Assembly: GCF_024498075.1 (NCBI RefSeq)
Contig: NZ_JANHOF010000004.1
Location: forward strand, 310,001-374,000
DNA from: Paenibacillus mendelii
Lineage (GTDB): Bacteria; Bacillota; Bacilli; Paenibacillales; Paenibacillaceae
Direction: 5' to 3'
Length of the DNA stretch: 64,000 bases
Shown here: one piece after another, positions 26,053 to 35,216 of the stretch
Layout: each line of letters begins with the position of its first letter
How positions within the stretch are numbered: position 1 is the first letter of the stretch
The notes under the pieces: generated by a model
What the model saw: only the letters and a program-made list of their open reading frames with translations
What the model was told of the DNA's origin: nothing
Database searches by the model: none
Translations under genes and position numbers: made by a program

Positions 26053-26582
26053 CTGTAAGAGACATTTTCGGTCTTACAGCTGACGTTTCGGGTAATTCAC
26101 GCTCTGTTACGCCGTTTTTAGGCGTTACAGATGTTCGTTTGGACGCAGCATCTCCGCTTCCGGCGCTGTAAGAGACATTTTCGGTCTTACAGCTGACGTT
26201 TCGGGAAATTCACGCTCTGTTACGCCGTTTTTAGGCGTTACAGATGCTCGTTCAGATGCAGCATCTCCGATTCCGGCGCTGTAAGAGACATTTTCGGTCT
26301 TACAGCTGACGTTTCGGGAAATTCACGCTCTGTTACGCCGTTTTTAGGCGTTACAGATGCTCGTTCAGATGCAGCATCTCCGATTCCGGCGCTGTAAGAG
26401 ACATTTTCGGTCTTACAGCTGACGTTTCGGGAAATTCACGCTCTGTTACGCCGTTTTTAGGCGTTACAGATGCTCGTTCAGATGCAGCATCTCCGATTCC
26501 GGCGCTGTAAGAGACATTTTCGGTCTTACAGCTGACGTTTCGGGAAATTCACGCTCTGTTACGCCGTTTTTAGGCGTTACAG
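26053..26582. repeat. Tandem array of five 113-bp repeats with internal hairpins
   Basis: Units start at 26053, 26166, 26279, 26392 and 26505, exactly 113 bp apart; the fifth ends about 35 bp early. Units 2, 3 and 4 look identical, and unit 1 differs at a handful of bases. Each full unit carries three inverted repeats: CTGTAAGA/TCTTACAG around an 11-nt loop, CTGTTACGCC/GGCGTTACAG with one mismatch around a 7-nt loop, and the short palindrome GATGCAGCATC. The array is non-coding and lies between the amidoligase gene and mutS. Confidence 0.93.
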
Positions 26583-26694
26583 CTGGATGCAGACTCAGGA
26601 GCGCAAAATGTATTCGGTGCTTGGACGAAAAGCGCGCTTCTCCAACCTCCGACTCCCCCGCAACGCATAGGACTTGAAAGGTACAATGTCGACT

Positions 26695-28125
26695 CTACGC
26701 ATACGGGGGAATTCGCCACTTGATGCGGATGTCTGCCCGTTCATCCCACTGTTCGCCGCGTTGAATCGCGTTCAGGAACGGCTCAATCCATATACTTAAC
26801 TTCCGCCAAGAAGCTGTCCCAGCCATGACGGAAGCAAGAGGGTCGATGCACGCACGAAGACGCGTCAGGTCGCCCGCATAATACGCCTCTACAAACCGTT
26901 CTTCATCCGTGGGAAGGTATGTGAGTGCCTCGCCTTCCAGAGCACAGAGAAGGGTCAAGGCAAGCGCAGCCTTCGTGGCCATCGGCGACACAAGCCAGCT
27001 AGGCAGCGTCCGGTACTCGAAGCCCCCATGCGGCTGCTTGCGGAAATCCCCAAGTGCGCCATAACGAGGCCTCCGCTTGCGGTCCTCATCCGACTCCACC
27101 ATAGAAAGCGGGAATGCAACATAGCTGTCGAGCTGGCGAAGAAGGCGGCTCGTAAGGCGGACGCCGCTCAGATGGATATGCCCACCTAGCGCAAATCCCC
27201 GCACCGGCATTCCCCCGGCCAGCCAGCGAAGCGATGGATCGGTGACTCGCGACGAGGTTAATAAGAGAAGCTGGCGTATATGAGAGGTAAGCCTGTCAGG
27301 CGAAGCTGCCGGGGCAGGACGCAGTTCCGCAATCGGGTACCTCACGCGTCCGCCGATGACTACCGCGTCACACCCGCTTCCATGTCCGCCTTCCAGGTAG
27401 CGCGATGCCGATACGACCTTTCCGTTGTCTGCCACAAGCAGAAACTCCGGGTCTGCACCAAGCAATATGCCAGATTCACTTTCATTCGCAGCGACCCCCC
27501 CTGGCTTTCGCCACTCATCGGTAAACCTGCGCAGTGCCGTATGCCATACCGTTCCCGCTCTCAGCGCTCCATCTTCTGGCAGACGAATCGAAGTTACGGA
27601 GCAGCTGCCGTCATCTTGGACCACAGCTTCAACGATGCCGCAATCCAGGCCCGCCGCATACAAAGCCCTGACAGAGAGCTTGCTCGCCCGGCGATACAGC
27701 GGCACATCGGAAGGCAGCAACCGGGCAGCGCCGTACCCACTCCCCCCTATAGCAGTGGCCGGTACCAGCTCGATGCTTACCGGTTCAAGCTGAAATAAGT
27801 TCACGATCAGACGCCTACGGTTGCTCCAGCCTCGGGCTGCTATAGGGTTCGAGCGGCGTGCAGCTGCTCCGGATTCTTTCTCTGCCACAGCAGCTCCAGC
27901 ACGCTCCAGACGATACTTGAGCGCCGCTCCATCCAGCTTGGCGAAACTGGACGCCCCGCTGTTAAGCACCCACGGCTGCCCATGATCACGCCATCCCTCA
28001 GGCAGAGGCTCGGCTCCCCATACAACAACAGCATCGCCTGATTCCGGCTCGCCATCCACCCAAGCGATTGGATGATTCGCCGCGACCTCTCTGACAGCTC
28101 CCCATAACCAGACTGTAACGCTCAT
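26695..28125 (-). CDS. COOH-NH2 ligase-type amidoligase domain protein
   Basis: A 476-residue protein whose middle and C-terminal part (from about residue 225) matches the phiEco32-like/type 2 COOH-NH2 ligase group of the glutamine synthetase/gamma-GCS fold. The metal- and ATP-binding pattern is visible: LLGADPEFLLV, GGHGSGCDAV, AELRPAP, GGHIHLSG and FEYRTLPSWL. Such enzymes join a carboxylate to an amine using ATP. The N-terminal 220 residues are less conserved and hold no motif I know. The start chosen is ATG 28125 with GGTG close upstream (28140 is an alternative). It lies between cotE and mutS, after a cotE terminator. A role in modifying spore-coat peptides is only a guess. Confidence 0.82.
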   Translation of the reverse strand: MSVTVWLWGAVREVAANHPIAWVDGEPESGDAVVVWGAEPLPEGWRDHGQPWVLNSGASSFAKLDGAALKYRLERAGAAVAEKESGAAARRSNPIAARGWSNRRRLIVNLFQLEPVSIELVPATAIGGSGYGAARLLPSDVPLYRRASKLSVRALYAAGLDCGIVEAVVQDDGSCSVTSIRLPEDGALRAGTVWHTALRRFTDEWRKPGGVAANESESGILLGADPEFLLVADNGKVVSASRYLEGGHGSGCDAVVIGGRVRYPIAELRPAPAASPDRLTSHIRQLLLLTSSRVTDPSLRWLAGGMPVRGFALGGHIHLSGVRLTSRLLRQLDSYVAFPLSMVESDEDRKRRPRYGALGDFRKQPHGGFEYRTLPSWLVSPMATKAALALTLLCALEGEALTYLPTDEERFVEAYYAGDLTRLRACIDPLASVMAGTASWRKLSIWIEPFLNAIQRGEQWDERADIRIKWRIPPYA

Positions 28126-28248
28126 TGTCTTCACCGCCATTAAGGAATCGCCCGCCTATGGTTCTTACTGCGGTCAAGGATTCATCGGCAATGAAAAGAC
28201 CGGTCCCTGGCCTTGTATGCCTGCAAGGGCGTATGCAATATTTTTTCG

Positions 28249-28272
28249 AAAAAAAAGAGGGCTCCCGCCCTC
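28249..28272 (-). terminator. cotE terminator
   Basis: GAGGGC/GCCCTC stem (28257-28262 with 28267-28272), followed by an eight-T run on the minus strand. Confidence 0.85.
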
Positions 28273-28326
28273 GAATTCCGTGCTGCTTCCGCATACGATA
28301 CTGTACGCTGACTGTAGCCCTTAAAA

Positions 28327-28884
28327 TTACAGCTCGTCGTCGAGAAGATCCGGATCCAAATCTTCAAAATCACCGTCGCCGTAGTCGATGTCCTTACCGT
28401 CCAGATCATCGATACCGCCAGGAAATACGGCGACACACACCTTCGTTTCGGCAATCATTTCCACCGCGAACTCGCGCTCTACCCGGATAACGACGCTCGT
28501 TCCGCTCGAAGAAATATTCGCTTCGATGCAGTTCGGCTCTTGCGTTGACTCGGCCGCCACTTCTTCCGTCGAAGACCGGTGCTTCGGATCGATGTAAGAA
28601 AGCGGCACATGCTCGACGTAAGAGAGCGTTTCTTTTGCTACGTCGGTTTGCGAGTTTTTGTTGTAAGAATACCAAATGTTGATATCGTAAGTACCGATTA
28701 CTTCGATCCCGTCGCCCGAACGCACCGCCTCGTATTGGTGGTTTATGATCCATGCGCCCAAGATGCTCGTGGGATGATGAGGCGGCGTAACGGTGTGGGT
28801 TACTGTGGAAAACTTACGACCTTTGCCGCAGACAGCTTTCGTTATAATCTCTCTACGTTGAAGCTGTTTATCTGCAATAGTCAT
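28327..28884 (-). CDS. cotE: Outer spore coat morphogenetic protein CotE
   Basis: A 185-residue CotE homologue, the protein that organises the outer spore coat in Bacillus. Family stretches are IITKAVCGKGRKFS, TSILGAWIINHQYEA, IGTYDINIWYSYNKNS and VAVFPGGIDDLDGKD, ending in a very acidic tail. The start ATG 28884 follows GGAGGAGG, and an upstream in-frame ATG (28914) lacks a ribosome site. cotE upstream of mutS is the Bacillus order; here an amidoligase gene is inserted between. Upstream, GCATACACT resembles a sigma-E -10 element. Confidence 0.95.
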   Translation of the reverse strand: MTIADKQLQRREIITKAVCGKGRKFSTVTHTVTPPHHPTSILGAWIINHQYEAVRSGDGIEVIGTYDINIWYSYNKNSQTDVAKETLSYVEHVPLSYIDPKHRSSTEEVAAESTQEPNCIEANISSSGTSVVIRVEREFAVEMIAETKVCVAVFPGGIDDLDGKDIDYGDGDFEDLDPDLLDDEL

Positions 28885-28918
28885 CGATTTAACCTCCTCC
28901 ATACAATCATTCAATTAA

Positions 28919-28926
28919 AGTGTATG
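28919..28926 (-). promoter_or_regulatory. Candidate sigma-E -10 element of cotE
   Basis: CATACACT on the minus strand, 35 bp before the cotE start, resembles the mother-cell sigma-E -10 (CATACA-T). No good -35 is visible at the right distance, so this is weak. Confidence 0.3.
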
Positions 28927-29082
28927 CAGGACATAGGCATTTGTTGATTAATCTAAGATGAACAAAAATATATTGTTGCGGACACGTTGATTTTACTGGG
29001 TTTACTCGCAAGGACGACCGATTTAGAGTGCTATGAAAGCGAGTGTTAACGGCGTGAATATCGTCTTTTTACACAAAATAAA

Positions 29083-29111
29083 GAGTGTCATCCTTCATAC
29101 GTATGACACTC
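29083..29111 (-). terminator. Second terminator hairpin before cotE
   Basis: GAGTGTCAT/ATGACACTC stem (29083-29091 with 29103-29111), followed by a T-rich stretch on the minus strand. It backs up the hairpin at 29119-29165. Confidence 0.6.
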
Positions 29112-29118
29112 AGCATTC

Positions 29119-29165
29119 ATTAGAAGCACCTTCGCGAAGAACAATCAAACGAAGGTGCTTCTAAT
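29119..29165 (-). terminator. Hairpin after the collagen-like gene
   Basis: Perfect 14-bp inverted repeat (29119-29132 with 29152-29165) just past the stop codon of the collagen-like gene. Confidence 0.65.
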
Positions 29166-29204
29166 TTGAAATTATATGGAGAACTGCATCTCTTTATTGA
29201 ATGG

Positions 29205-32200
29205 TCATAGTTTCACAACCGTAACGTTAGCCGTCGCCGCGGTGGAATACTTGATCTTGACCGTATTTGCATTCACGATATCGACAGCAGCCTGGAGGAC
29301 TGCTGTACCTGAGGTAACCAAGACAAACGGCTCCATGGTGTTGAGGTTGTGCGTAATCGTAGCTGAGAAGCCAGCTCCATCCGCTAGAAGGGCTGCAGAC
29401 CGTTTGAATTTATACGAATCGTCATATCCAACAAACTTGTCTGCATCTGGCGCAGGCAGCGTGATATTCGTTAGCGTATTGTCGGCAAACACAAATTTCA
29501 AAATTGGATTCTTGGAATTGTAGTACCCCAGTACTAATGGCGAGCTCCCCGTGTATTTAATTAAGCAGTTACGGATGATGATGGACCATAGATTGGCGTT
29601 CACGGTAACCGCACTGAAGGCTAGGCGCAGGAATGTTGCGTTGTTGATGGTTAATCTGCTGCGTTCCAGAATCGTGATATTATTAACGGTGTTGGATTCG
29701 CATCTCAACAAATGGTCGATGGTGCTTGCAACGATATCGCAATCAACAACACGAACTACAGCCGTTTCAAGAGGTTGATTGGTGTTCAAGGTTATGACTT
29801 TGGTATCGGTAAGAAGAGACTCTTGTATCGTCACCGTGTGTCCTTTAATCGCGTTAACCGTATAGTTCACCAGCTGACAATTTTTGAAGACGCAGGAAGC
29901 AACCAACACATCCTCGCTCCTTGTAACTCCATTACGGCCGGAGAGCCTTGCGTTGAAATTGGTAAATACACAATCCCTGATCTCATAAACTTTGAAGTTG
30001 AGCTGGAACTGGGCAGTGTTATCGGACCAGAAGATGCAATCCTTGACCCTATTAAATGTGAGTGTCGGCATTGCTGCTGAGTAATAGCTCGTGTAACGGA
30101 TTTGGTTCCGCATGAAGAGGTAGTTCTCATTATCCGGAATATTAATATTGCTCACATCAATAAACGTATTGTTTTCCAGGATTACGGAATATCCGTCAGG
30201 CGAGGTAGCCGTGAACCCGTTCGTCCCTCCAACCACTACATTGTCTGATATTACAGCGGTGGCATTTTTAAAGTGCGAAGTCATGATCCCCAGTGCCATC
30301 CCGCATTTATATAAGAAATTACCTTGCACGCGAGCATTGAACATCGTGTACAAATTGATTCCCATCACCGGAACGTTATAGACATGATTGCCTGTAATTT
30401 CAATGGAGTAGCATCCAACGAGGATCCCTTGGTTGCTTCCATAGATAAGGTTATCTCGGATAATACAGCGGTCCCCATACGAATCTTCTTGATTAATTCC
30501 ATACGCTGTTGGATCATTAAATCCCGGCCGTCCATCAAGGAACGTATAATTGGACTTCCCATTATCTCGTATTACGTTATTGGCGATGACCATATACGAA
30601 CCGCCGCCCTGTATTCCGCCGCGATGCGAGTCATGGATATCGTTGTATTCGACGGAGCAATGATTGGTAGGAGCACCAAAATTGATACAGATGTCAAACA
30701 CTTTATTCACGTCTGTCTCATCGTAATATTTGATGCGGTACTTCTGGGCGTTGATGGGAACAGAGATTGGCGTATAGATGCGCTTGTTTCGCGCTGCGCC
30801 AATGTATTGATCGGCAGAGGTATAAAAGAAAATATCCATCTCTTTCGAATTCGTGTTCAGCTGACGTGTGTACCCTGAGCCCGTGACCATGATCGTGTTG
30901 TCCGGCACAACCGCTGGGAGCGTAAGATGTTTCGAGATCAACGTATTCGTCGAAGCGATGGGCAATCCTGTCGTGTAATCCAGGTTCTGCAGCGTGAGTC
31001 CTTGTGCAAATTCTACATAAGAGTTTTCGGTCGAGTTAATAAGTATAACGCCATCACCCATGTAATGCCCAATATCCGAATTGCGGAGGGAACAGAATTG
31101 AGCACCCTTATTAAACTTCACACCGTAGGATTGCTCGAACGCACGTTCATTCGGGTTGGCAAAGCTTCTTTTCAAGCGGCAGCCGATGAGCTTCAAGTTC
31201 ACGATATGAGCATGCTTGCAGTTGCGGAATGAGAAGCTAATGCCGCCAAAGTTATAATAGTCCGTCGTCGTCCGCGTATCGTACGGCGACTTTCTATCCG
31301 AATCGTAGATCACGTCGAAAGTCGCGCCATTAGCGTTGAATGTCATGTAGCTCGGGATCGTGATCTCGGTGGGGTAACAAATCGGATATACATCTAAAGG
31401 CATTACCACTTCGCTGTAGCCTGCCGAGCGTGCCCAGTTCAAAGCATTTTGCAATCCGGTGACGTTGGCCATCGCCCTTGTGTAATCCGCAGTGATATAA
31501 GGAGGTGACGGCATTCCAGCCGTTATTCCCCAGCGCGGCAGCTCAACCACATAAGCACTTGAAGCTGAAGTAATAATCGGCTTATTCTTCCATATGCCGC
31601 TTTCACTAATCAATGCATCGCCGTCGGTAAGATTCGTGATCTGTACATCCATATTCTCGCTGATGAGAACAGTGCCGCCAGACCCTGGATCTCCTTTGTC
31701 CCCTTTGTCGCCCTTCTCGCCAGTCGCTCCTATGCTGCCAGGAGTGCCTGGATCACCTTTTGGCCCAGGGATTCCTTGAGGGCCTGGAATTCCTTGCGGA
31801 CCGGCAGCTCCAATCCCCCCAGCAGCACCTGCGGGACCTGTTGCTCCTGTTGCTCCTGTTGTACCTGTTGTACCTGTTGCTCCTGTTGCTCCTGCTGCTC
31901 CTGTTGCTCCTGTTGCTCCTGTTGCTCCTGTCATGCCTGTCGCTCCTTTGGATCCTGCAGCACCCGTCATTCCTGCAGAACCTGCCGCTCCGGCCGCGCC
32001 TGTCGCACCGGCTGCTCCTTGGTCTCCTTTATCCCCTTTGTCTCCTTTTGGACCTTGTAGTCCTTGCGGACCAGCAGCGCCCTGTATCCCTTGTTCGCCT
32101 GTAGCCCCTTTCTCGCCTTGCGGACCTTGCGGACCCTGCGGACCAGGGATTCCAGGTTCGACGCTGCCCCCATCGCCTATCGTACCGCTGGAAGCTAGAT

Positions 32201-32426
32201 GCAGAAGTCTTCGATAAGCAGCATTATGAGTCGTCCCGGACGTCTTGATCGCGATTTCTGTCAATGTCATATCGGAGAGCGCAACGATCAGCAATTGAAT
32301 GTCGGTCGATCCGTTATATAACTCTTGTAGATTAGCCGGAATCCCTTCCATAAATATCGTGTACTTGGACAGATTCTCTTGCTGTAAGGTTGGGCCCAAA
32401 TATACTCTGGTTTCCGTCGTTCCCAT
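29205..32426 (-). CDS. Collagen-like protein with a right-handed beta-helix domain
   Basis: A 1073-residue protein in three parts. Residues 1-90 are a non-repetitive N-terminal domain of unknown type. Residues 92-250 are 53 uninterrupted Gly-X-Y triplets, rich in GAT, GPQ and GDK, forming a collagen-type triple helix. From about 330 to 1000 there are repeated short strands with N-, V- and I-rich turns ([31 protein letters not shown]), the pattern of a pectate-lyase-like parallel beta-helix. A small beta-rich C-terminal domain (about 1010-1073) follows. No signal peptide is seen. ATG 32426 has AAGGAG upstream. The layout recalls exosporium fibres or tail-spike proteins, but no phage genes lie nearby; a spore-surface role beside cotE is inference. 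Confidence 0.88.
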   Translation of the reverse strand: MGTTETRVYLGPTLQQENLSKYTIFMEGIPANLQELYNGSTDIQLLIVALSDMTLTEIAIKTSGTTHNAAYRRLLHLASSGTIGDGGSVEPGIPGPQGPQGPQGEKGATGEQGIQGAAGPQGLQGPKGDKGDKGDQGAAGATGAAGAAGSAGMTGAAGSKGATGMTGATGATGATGAAGATGATGTTGTTGATGATGPAGAAGGIGAAGPQGIPGPQGIPGPKGDPGTPGSIGATGEKGDKGDKGDPGSGGTVLISENMDVQITNLTDGDALISESGIWKNKPIITSASSAYVVELPRWGITAGMPSPPYITADYTRAMANVTGLQNALNWARSAGYSEVVMPLDVYPICYPTEITIPSYMTFNANGATFDVIYDSDRKSPYDTRTTTDYYNFGGISFSFRNCKHAHIVNLKLIGCRLKRSFANPNERAFEQSYGVKFNKGAQFCSLRNSDIGHYMGDGVILINSTENSYVEFAQGLTLQNLDYTTGLPIASTNTLISKHLTLPAVVPDNTIMVTGSGYTRQLNTNSKEMDIFFYTSADQYIGAARNKRIYTPISVPINAQKYRIKYYDETDVNKVFDICINFGAPTNHCSVEYNDIHDSHRGGIQGGGSYMVIANNVIRDNGKSNYTFLDGRPGFNDPTAYGINQEDSYGDRCIIRDNLIYGSNQGILVGCYSIEITGNHVYNVPVMGINLYTMFNARVQGNFLYKCGMALGIMTSHFKNATAVISDNVVVGGTNGFTATSPDGYSVILENNTFIDVSNINIPDNENYLFMRNQIRYTSYYSAAMPTLTFNRVKDCIFWSDNTAQFQLNFKVYEIRDCVFTNFNARLSGRNGVTRSEDVLVASCVFKNCQLVNYTVNAIKGHTVTIQESLLTDTKVITLNTNQPLETAVVRVVDCDIVASTIDHLLRCESNTVNNITILERSRLTINNATFLRLAFSAVTVNANLWSIIIRNCLIKYTGSSPLVLGYYNSKNPILKFVFADNTLTNITLPAPDADKFVGYDDSYKFKRSAALLADGAGFSATITHNLNTMEPFVLVTSGTAVLQAAVDIVNANTVKIKYSTAATANVTVVKL

Positions 32427-32855
32427 TGATTACCACTCCTTTCTATTATAATGATTCCGCATACAGCGAAACGTCCGTCTGCCGGACGGCTGCTTCGATT
32501 TATGCCCGACGCCGCTCACGTCGGAAGCGCATACAAGCTATACCTCATGCCCCGGCTTAGAATCAGAGTTGTTAGTCATCGGCAGTGTACTCTACTTCAT
32601 ATGCATAAAGGGCTCTCTTCGATTGTATGTTTGTCTACTAGGTTCGGGTTTACGAGGCAAATAGTCAAACGCTTTAAGCAGCCAATAATTGCTCAAAAAA
32701 GGTTCCGTGCACGTACGCCGCCTGCTTCAACGTTAACTCCCCTCTGGAACGCACGTGAAAAGCGCCCGCTCAAGAGATGCGGGCGCTTCATTATACGAGC
32801 GAGCTGTAGCAACAACCGCTGATTTGTTATTTGCGCGTATAGGCAGGCAAGCGTT
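32427..32855. other. Intergenic region between the collagen-like gene and rodA-family gene
   Basis: Holds the ribosome site and presumably the promoter of the collagen-like gene, and one terminator near 32760-32788. An open frame on the plus strand here has no ribosome site and reads like non-coding DNA. Confidence 0.5.
32760..32788 (-). terminator. Terminator after the rodA-family gene
   Basis: AAGCGCCCGC/GCGGGCGCTT stem (32760-32769 with 32779-32788), followed on the minus strand by TTTTC. Confidence 0.75.
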
Positions 32856-33989
32856 TTATCCACTCACATACTCGTTTCGATGAATTTTCACACTGAGAAC
32901 AAGCCCGATCGCAATTATATTCGTCAGCAGCGAGCTTCCGCCGTAACTGATAAACGGCAGCGCAATCCCCGTTAGCGGAAGCAGTCCGATATGCATGCCG
33001 ATATTCTCGAATGTTTGAAGCACGAGCATACATATGACGCCTACAATAATATACGAACCCGATAAATGCTTGCTCTCGACTGCAATCAGGACCATTCGAT
33101 AGATGAGGCCAAAATAGAGCAGCAGCAGCACCGCGGAACCCAAGAAGCCGAACTCTTCTCCGATGACGACATAGATGGAGTCCGAATAGGCATATGGAAT
33201 AAAACCGTTCCGAATGTAGAAGCCATTCTTAAAGCCTTCGCCCTGCATGGCGCCGCTGCCTATGGCATTCTTAGAATTGACCACATGCCAGGCCTTATCC
33301 GGGTCGCTGGCAGGGTCGAGAAACGTTTGAATTCTAGCCATCTGATGGGGCTTAACAACCTTGGATAAGGTTTCGTTCTTGGCATAGAACATCCAAATGA
33401 CCGTCCCGACGACCACAACGCCGATTATGATGGCAACGATCATCTGGGAAGCGCGAATATTGCCCATCCAAATCATGCCGATCATCATACCGACAAACAC
33501 AATAGACGTTCCTAGATCGGGCTGTTTCAGAATGAATAAGACTGGCAGCAGAAAAACAAGACAGATCGGAACAATGTCCTTCAGTAAGCGCAGCTTCTTG
33601 CCGTTACGCTTGTGCAGCATGTGGGCGACCATTATAATCGTCGTAATCTTGGCAATCTCGGATGGCTGAATTTGCACGCTTCCGATGGAGAGCCAGCGTT
33701 CGGCACCATTAATGTCCGTTCCATTGAATAGAACCAGCGCAAGCGTAAGAATCCCTATTCCATAAAGAACATAAGCAAATTTATTCACGATGATCCGGTA
33801 ATCCACAACACTGATTAGTAAAAGCGGAACGATAAGCGCGCCTGCCAGCATGATGTTGTTGCTATGAAGCCCCTCATACTTGGTACCCTCGGTAGCACTA
33901 TAAATCGCAACGGTGCCAATCCCAATCAAACAAGCGACAATAAATAACATGACGGTATCGATCTGCTTAAATTTTCGAATGCTAAACAT
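32856..33989 (-). CDS. FtsW/RodA/SpoVE-family SEDS peptidoglycan polymerase
   Basis: A 377-residue integral membrane protein with about ten hydrophobic segments. SEDS-family signatures include GAERWLSIGSVQIQPSEIAKI, LKQPDLGTSIVF, GEGFKNGFYIRNGFIPYAYSDSIYVVIGEEFGF (in pieces) and PLTGIALPFISYGGSSLL. It polymerises glycan strands from lipid II together with a class B PBP, in elongation, division or sporulation. The sequence looks closest to RodA, but I cannot exclude a sporulation paralogue, and no class B PBP gene is nearby. Confidence 0.9.
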   Translation of the reverse strand: MFSIRKFKQIDTVMLFIVACLIGIGTVAIYSATEGTKYEGLHSNNIMLAGALIVPLLLISVVDYRIIVNKFAYVLYGIGILTLALVLFNGTDINGAERWLSIGSVQIQPSEIAKITTIIMVAHMLHKRNGKKLRLLKDIVPICLVFLLPVLFILKQPDLGTSIVFVGMMIGMIWMGNIRASQMIVAIIIGVVVVGTVIWMFYAKNETLSKVVKPHQMARIQTFLDPASDPDKAWHVVNSKNAIGSGAMQGEGFKNGFYIRNGFIPYAYSDSIYVVIGEEFGFLGSAVLLLLYFGLIYRMVLIAVESKHLSGSYIIVGVICMLVLQTFENIGMHIGLLPLTGIALPFISYGGSSLLTNIIAIGLVLSVKIHRNEYVSG

Positions 33990-34037
33990 GACTACCTCTC
34001 TACTCTATATTCTCTACCACCAAATAATCGCATAACG

Positions 34038-34068
34038 CAAAAAGCCCCCTCGGGGAGAGAGCTCTTTT
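34038..34068 (-). terminator. Probable terminator after the ArAE-family gene
   Basis: GC-rich dyad (AGCCCC with GGGG/GCT) followed by a five-T run on the minus strand. The pairing is imperfect. Confidence 0.45.
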
Positions 34069-34168
34069 GTCCCGGCCGCTTATTAGCTGCGCTGTCCTCG
34101 GCAGATATGACGGTCAACAGTGGTATGTTCATATAGTAACGAATTCATGGCAGAAAAAGTTTGGCAGA

Positions 34169-35161
34169 TTATACAATCTGATTGCGAATCTCTTGCTTCA
34201 TGCCTCTCTTATGCTTCTTCCAACGCTTAGCGATGGCAAGGCACCGCTCCAGCTCTTGCATAACGTGCAGGAGAGCCGCCCGAACCTCGAATTCCTCCCG
34301 GCTTACAGGAAGATCCATGACGCGAAAACGGGCCTCAAGATCCGTCAAGCTCCGTTCCACGTTCCCTTCATAGACATCGGATTTCACATCATGGGCCAAA
34401 TGCTCGAACAAGACAGCAACCAGCTCCCCATGCGGAAGCTTCTCGTAGACGAACGATAGCTGCACGAGCATCAGTTGAATGGAATCCATCTGCTGACGGC
34501 GCATCTCGAAATATGTCTGCCAATACCGGACCGTATTCATATCCTGACCCCAAAGACGGTTGTCCATCTTCAGCTCGGCGCGGCGCAGCCCTTCTTCAAT
34601 AGCATCACCAGCCTCAAGCAGCTCCTCACCGTTCCAGATATGAGACGGATTACGAAGCGTTGTCCCCATGTGCTCGAACATCTCGCCAAACTTCTGCTCG
34701 GTTAGATGCCGCAGCTCATTCAACCGCTTGTCTTCCTTCGGCATATAGAGCAGATTGATCACCGTTGCCCAGCCAAGACCGATCAATAGCAGCATAATTT
34801 CATTGCTAATTAATGCCCCGGTAACCTCGCCCTTCGCATAGATATGGAAGACGATGACCGCGCTGGTAACAATGCCATCCTTTAAATGGACGCGGGATAG
34901 CAGCGGAAATGCGATGAGAATAAATAAGGATACCGTCCAGAGGTGAAACCCTAGTAAAGCGAATATAATGGAAGCAAAAAAAAGTCCCAGCACCGAAGCC
35001 ACAAACCGGACGAAGGCACTCTTAAGGCCTTTCATCCGCGTAACTTCGACACCAAGAATAGCAAGCAGCCCCGCCGATAACGGCGTCTCGAGGCCCATAT
35101 AAGTAGCGGTATAGAGCGCGGCAAGTGCGGCGAGCGCTGTCTTGATGACACGTATTCCCAT
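34169..35161 (-). CDS. Aromatic acid exporter (ArAE/FUSC-like) family membrane protein
   Basis: A 330-residue protein: four to six N-terminal membrane helices (about residues 5-160) followed by a soluble, helical, charged C-terminal domain (residues 165-330; REEFEVRAALLHVMQELERC). This matches the ArAE_1 N- and C-terminal domain pair of Gram-positive bacteria. The name comes from a distant similarity to aromatic acid efflux proteins, and the real substrate is unknown. It begins 55 bp after the ABC permease gene on the same strand and may be read from the same transcript. A basic C-terminal tail is present. Confidence 0.82.
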   Translation of the reverse strand: MGIRVIKTALAALAALYTATYMGLETPLSAGLLAILGVEVTRMKGLKSAFVRFVASVLGLFFASIIFALLGFHLWTVSLFILIAFPLLSRVHLKDGIVTSAVIVFHIYAKGEVTGALISNEIMLLLIGLGWATVINLLYMPKEDKRLNELRHLTEQKFGEMFEHMGTTLRNPSHIWNGEELLEAGDAIEEGLRRAELKMDNRLWGQDMNTVRYWQTYFEMRRQQMDSIQLMLVQLSFVYEKLPHGELVAVLFEHLAHDVKSDVYEGNVERSLTDLEARFRVMDLPVSREEFEVRAALLHVMQELERCLAIAKRWKKHKRGMKQEIRNQIV

Positions 35162-35216
35162 CGGCAGGTTACCTTTCCACGGTCCGATTGCGGACCATCC
35201 GGCTTTTTCCTTTATC

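Noticed and set aside
25652..26065. 137-codon minus-strand open frame upstream of mutS
   Set aside because: Overlaps the mutS start in another frame, Pro/His-rich with no known domain, and covers simple repeats.
26053..26582. CRISPR array
   Set aside because: Units are continuous 113-bp repeats without variable spacers, and there are no cas genes.
31760..32104. Leu-rich and Cys-rich plus-strand open frames
   Set aside because: Antisense reading of the Gly-X-Y collagen codons; composition comes from the repeat.
29205..32426. Prophage tail-fibre region
   Set aside because: Collagen and beta-helix parts occur in tail spikes, but no structural, lysis or integrase genes are nearby.
32451..32822. 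123-codon plus-strand open frame between the collagen-like and rodA-family genes
   Set aside because: No ribosome site, Arg-rich composition typical of non-coding DNA, and it runs into a terminator hairpin.
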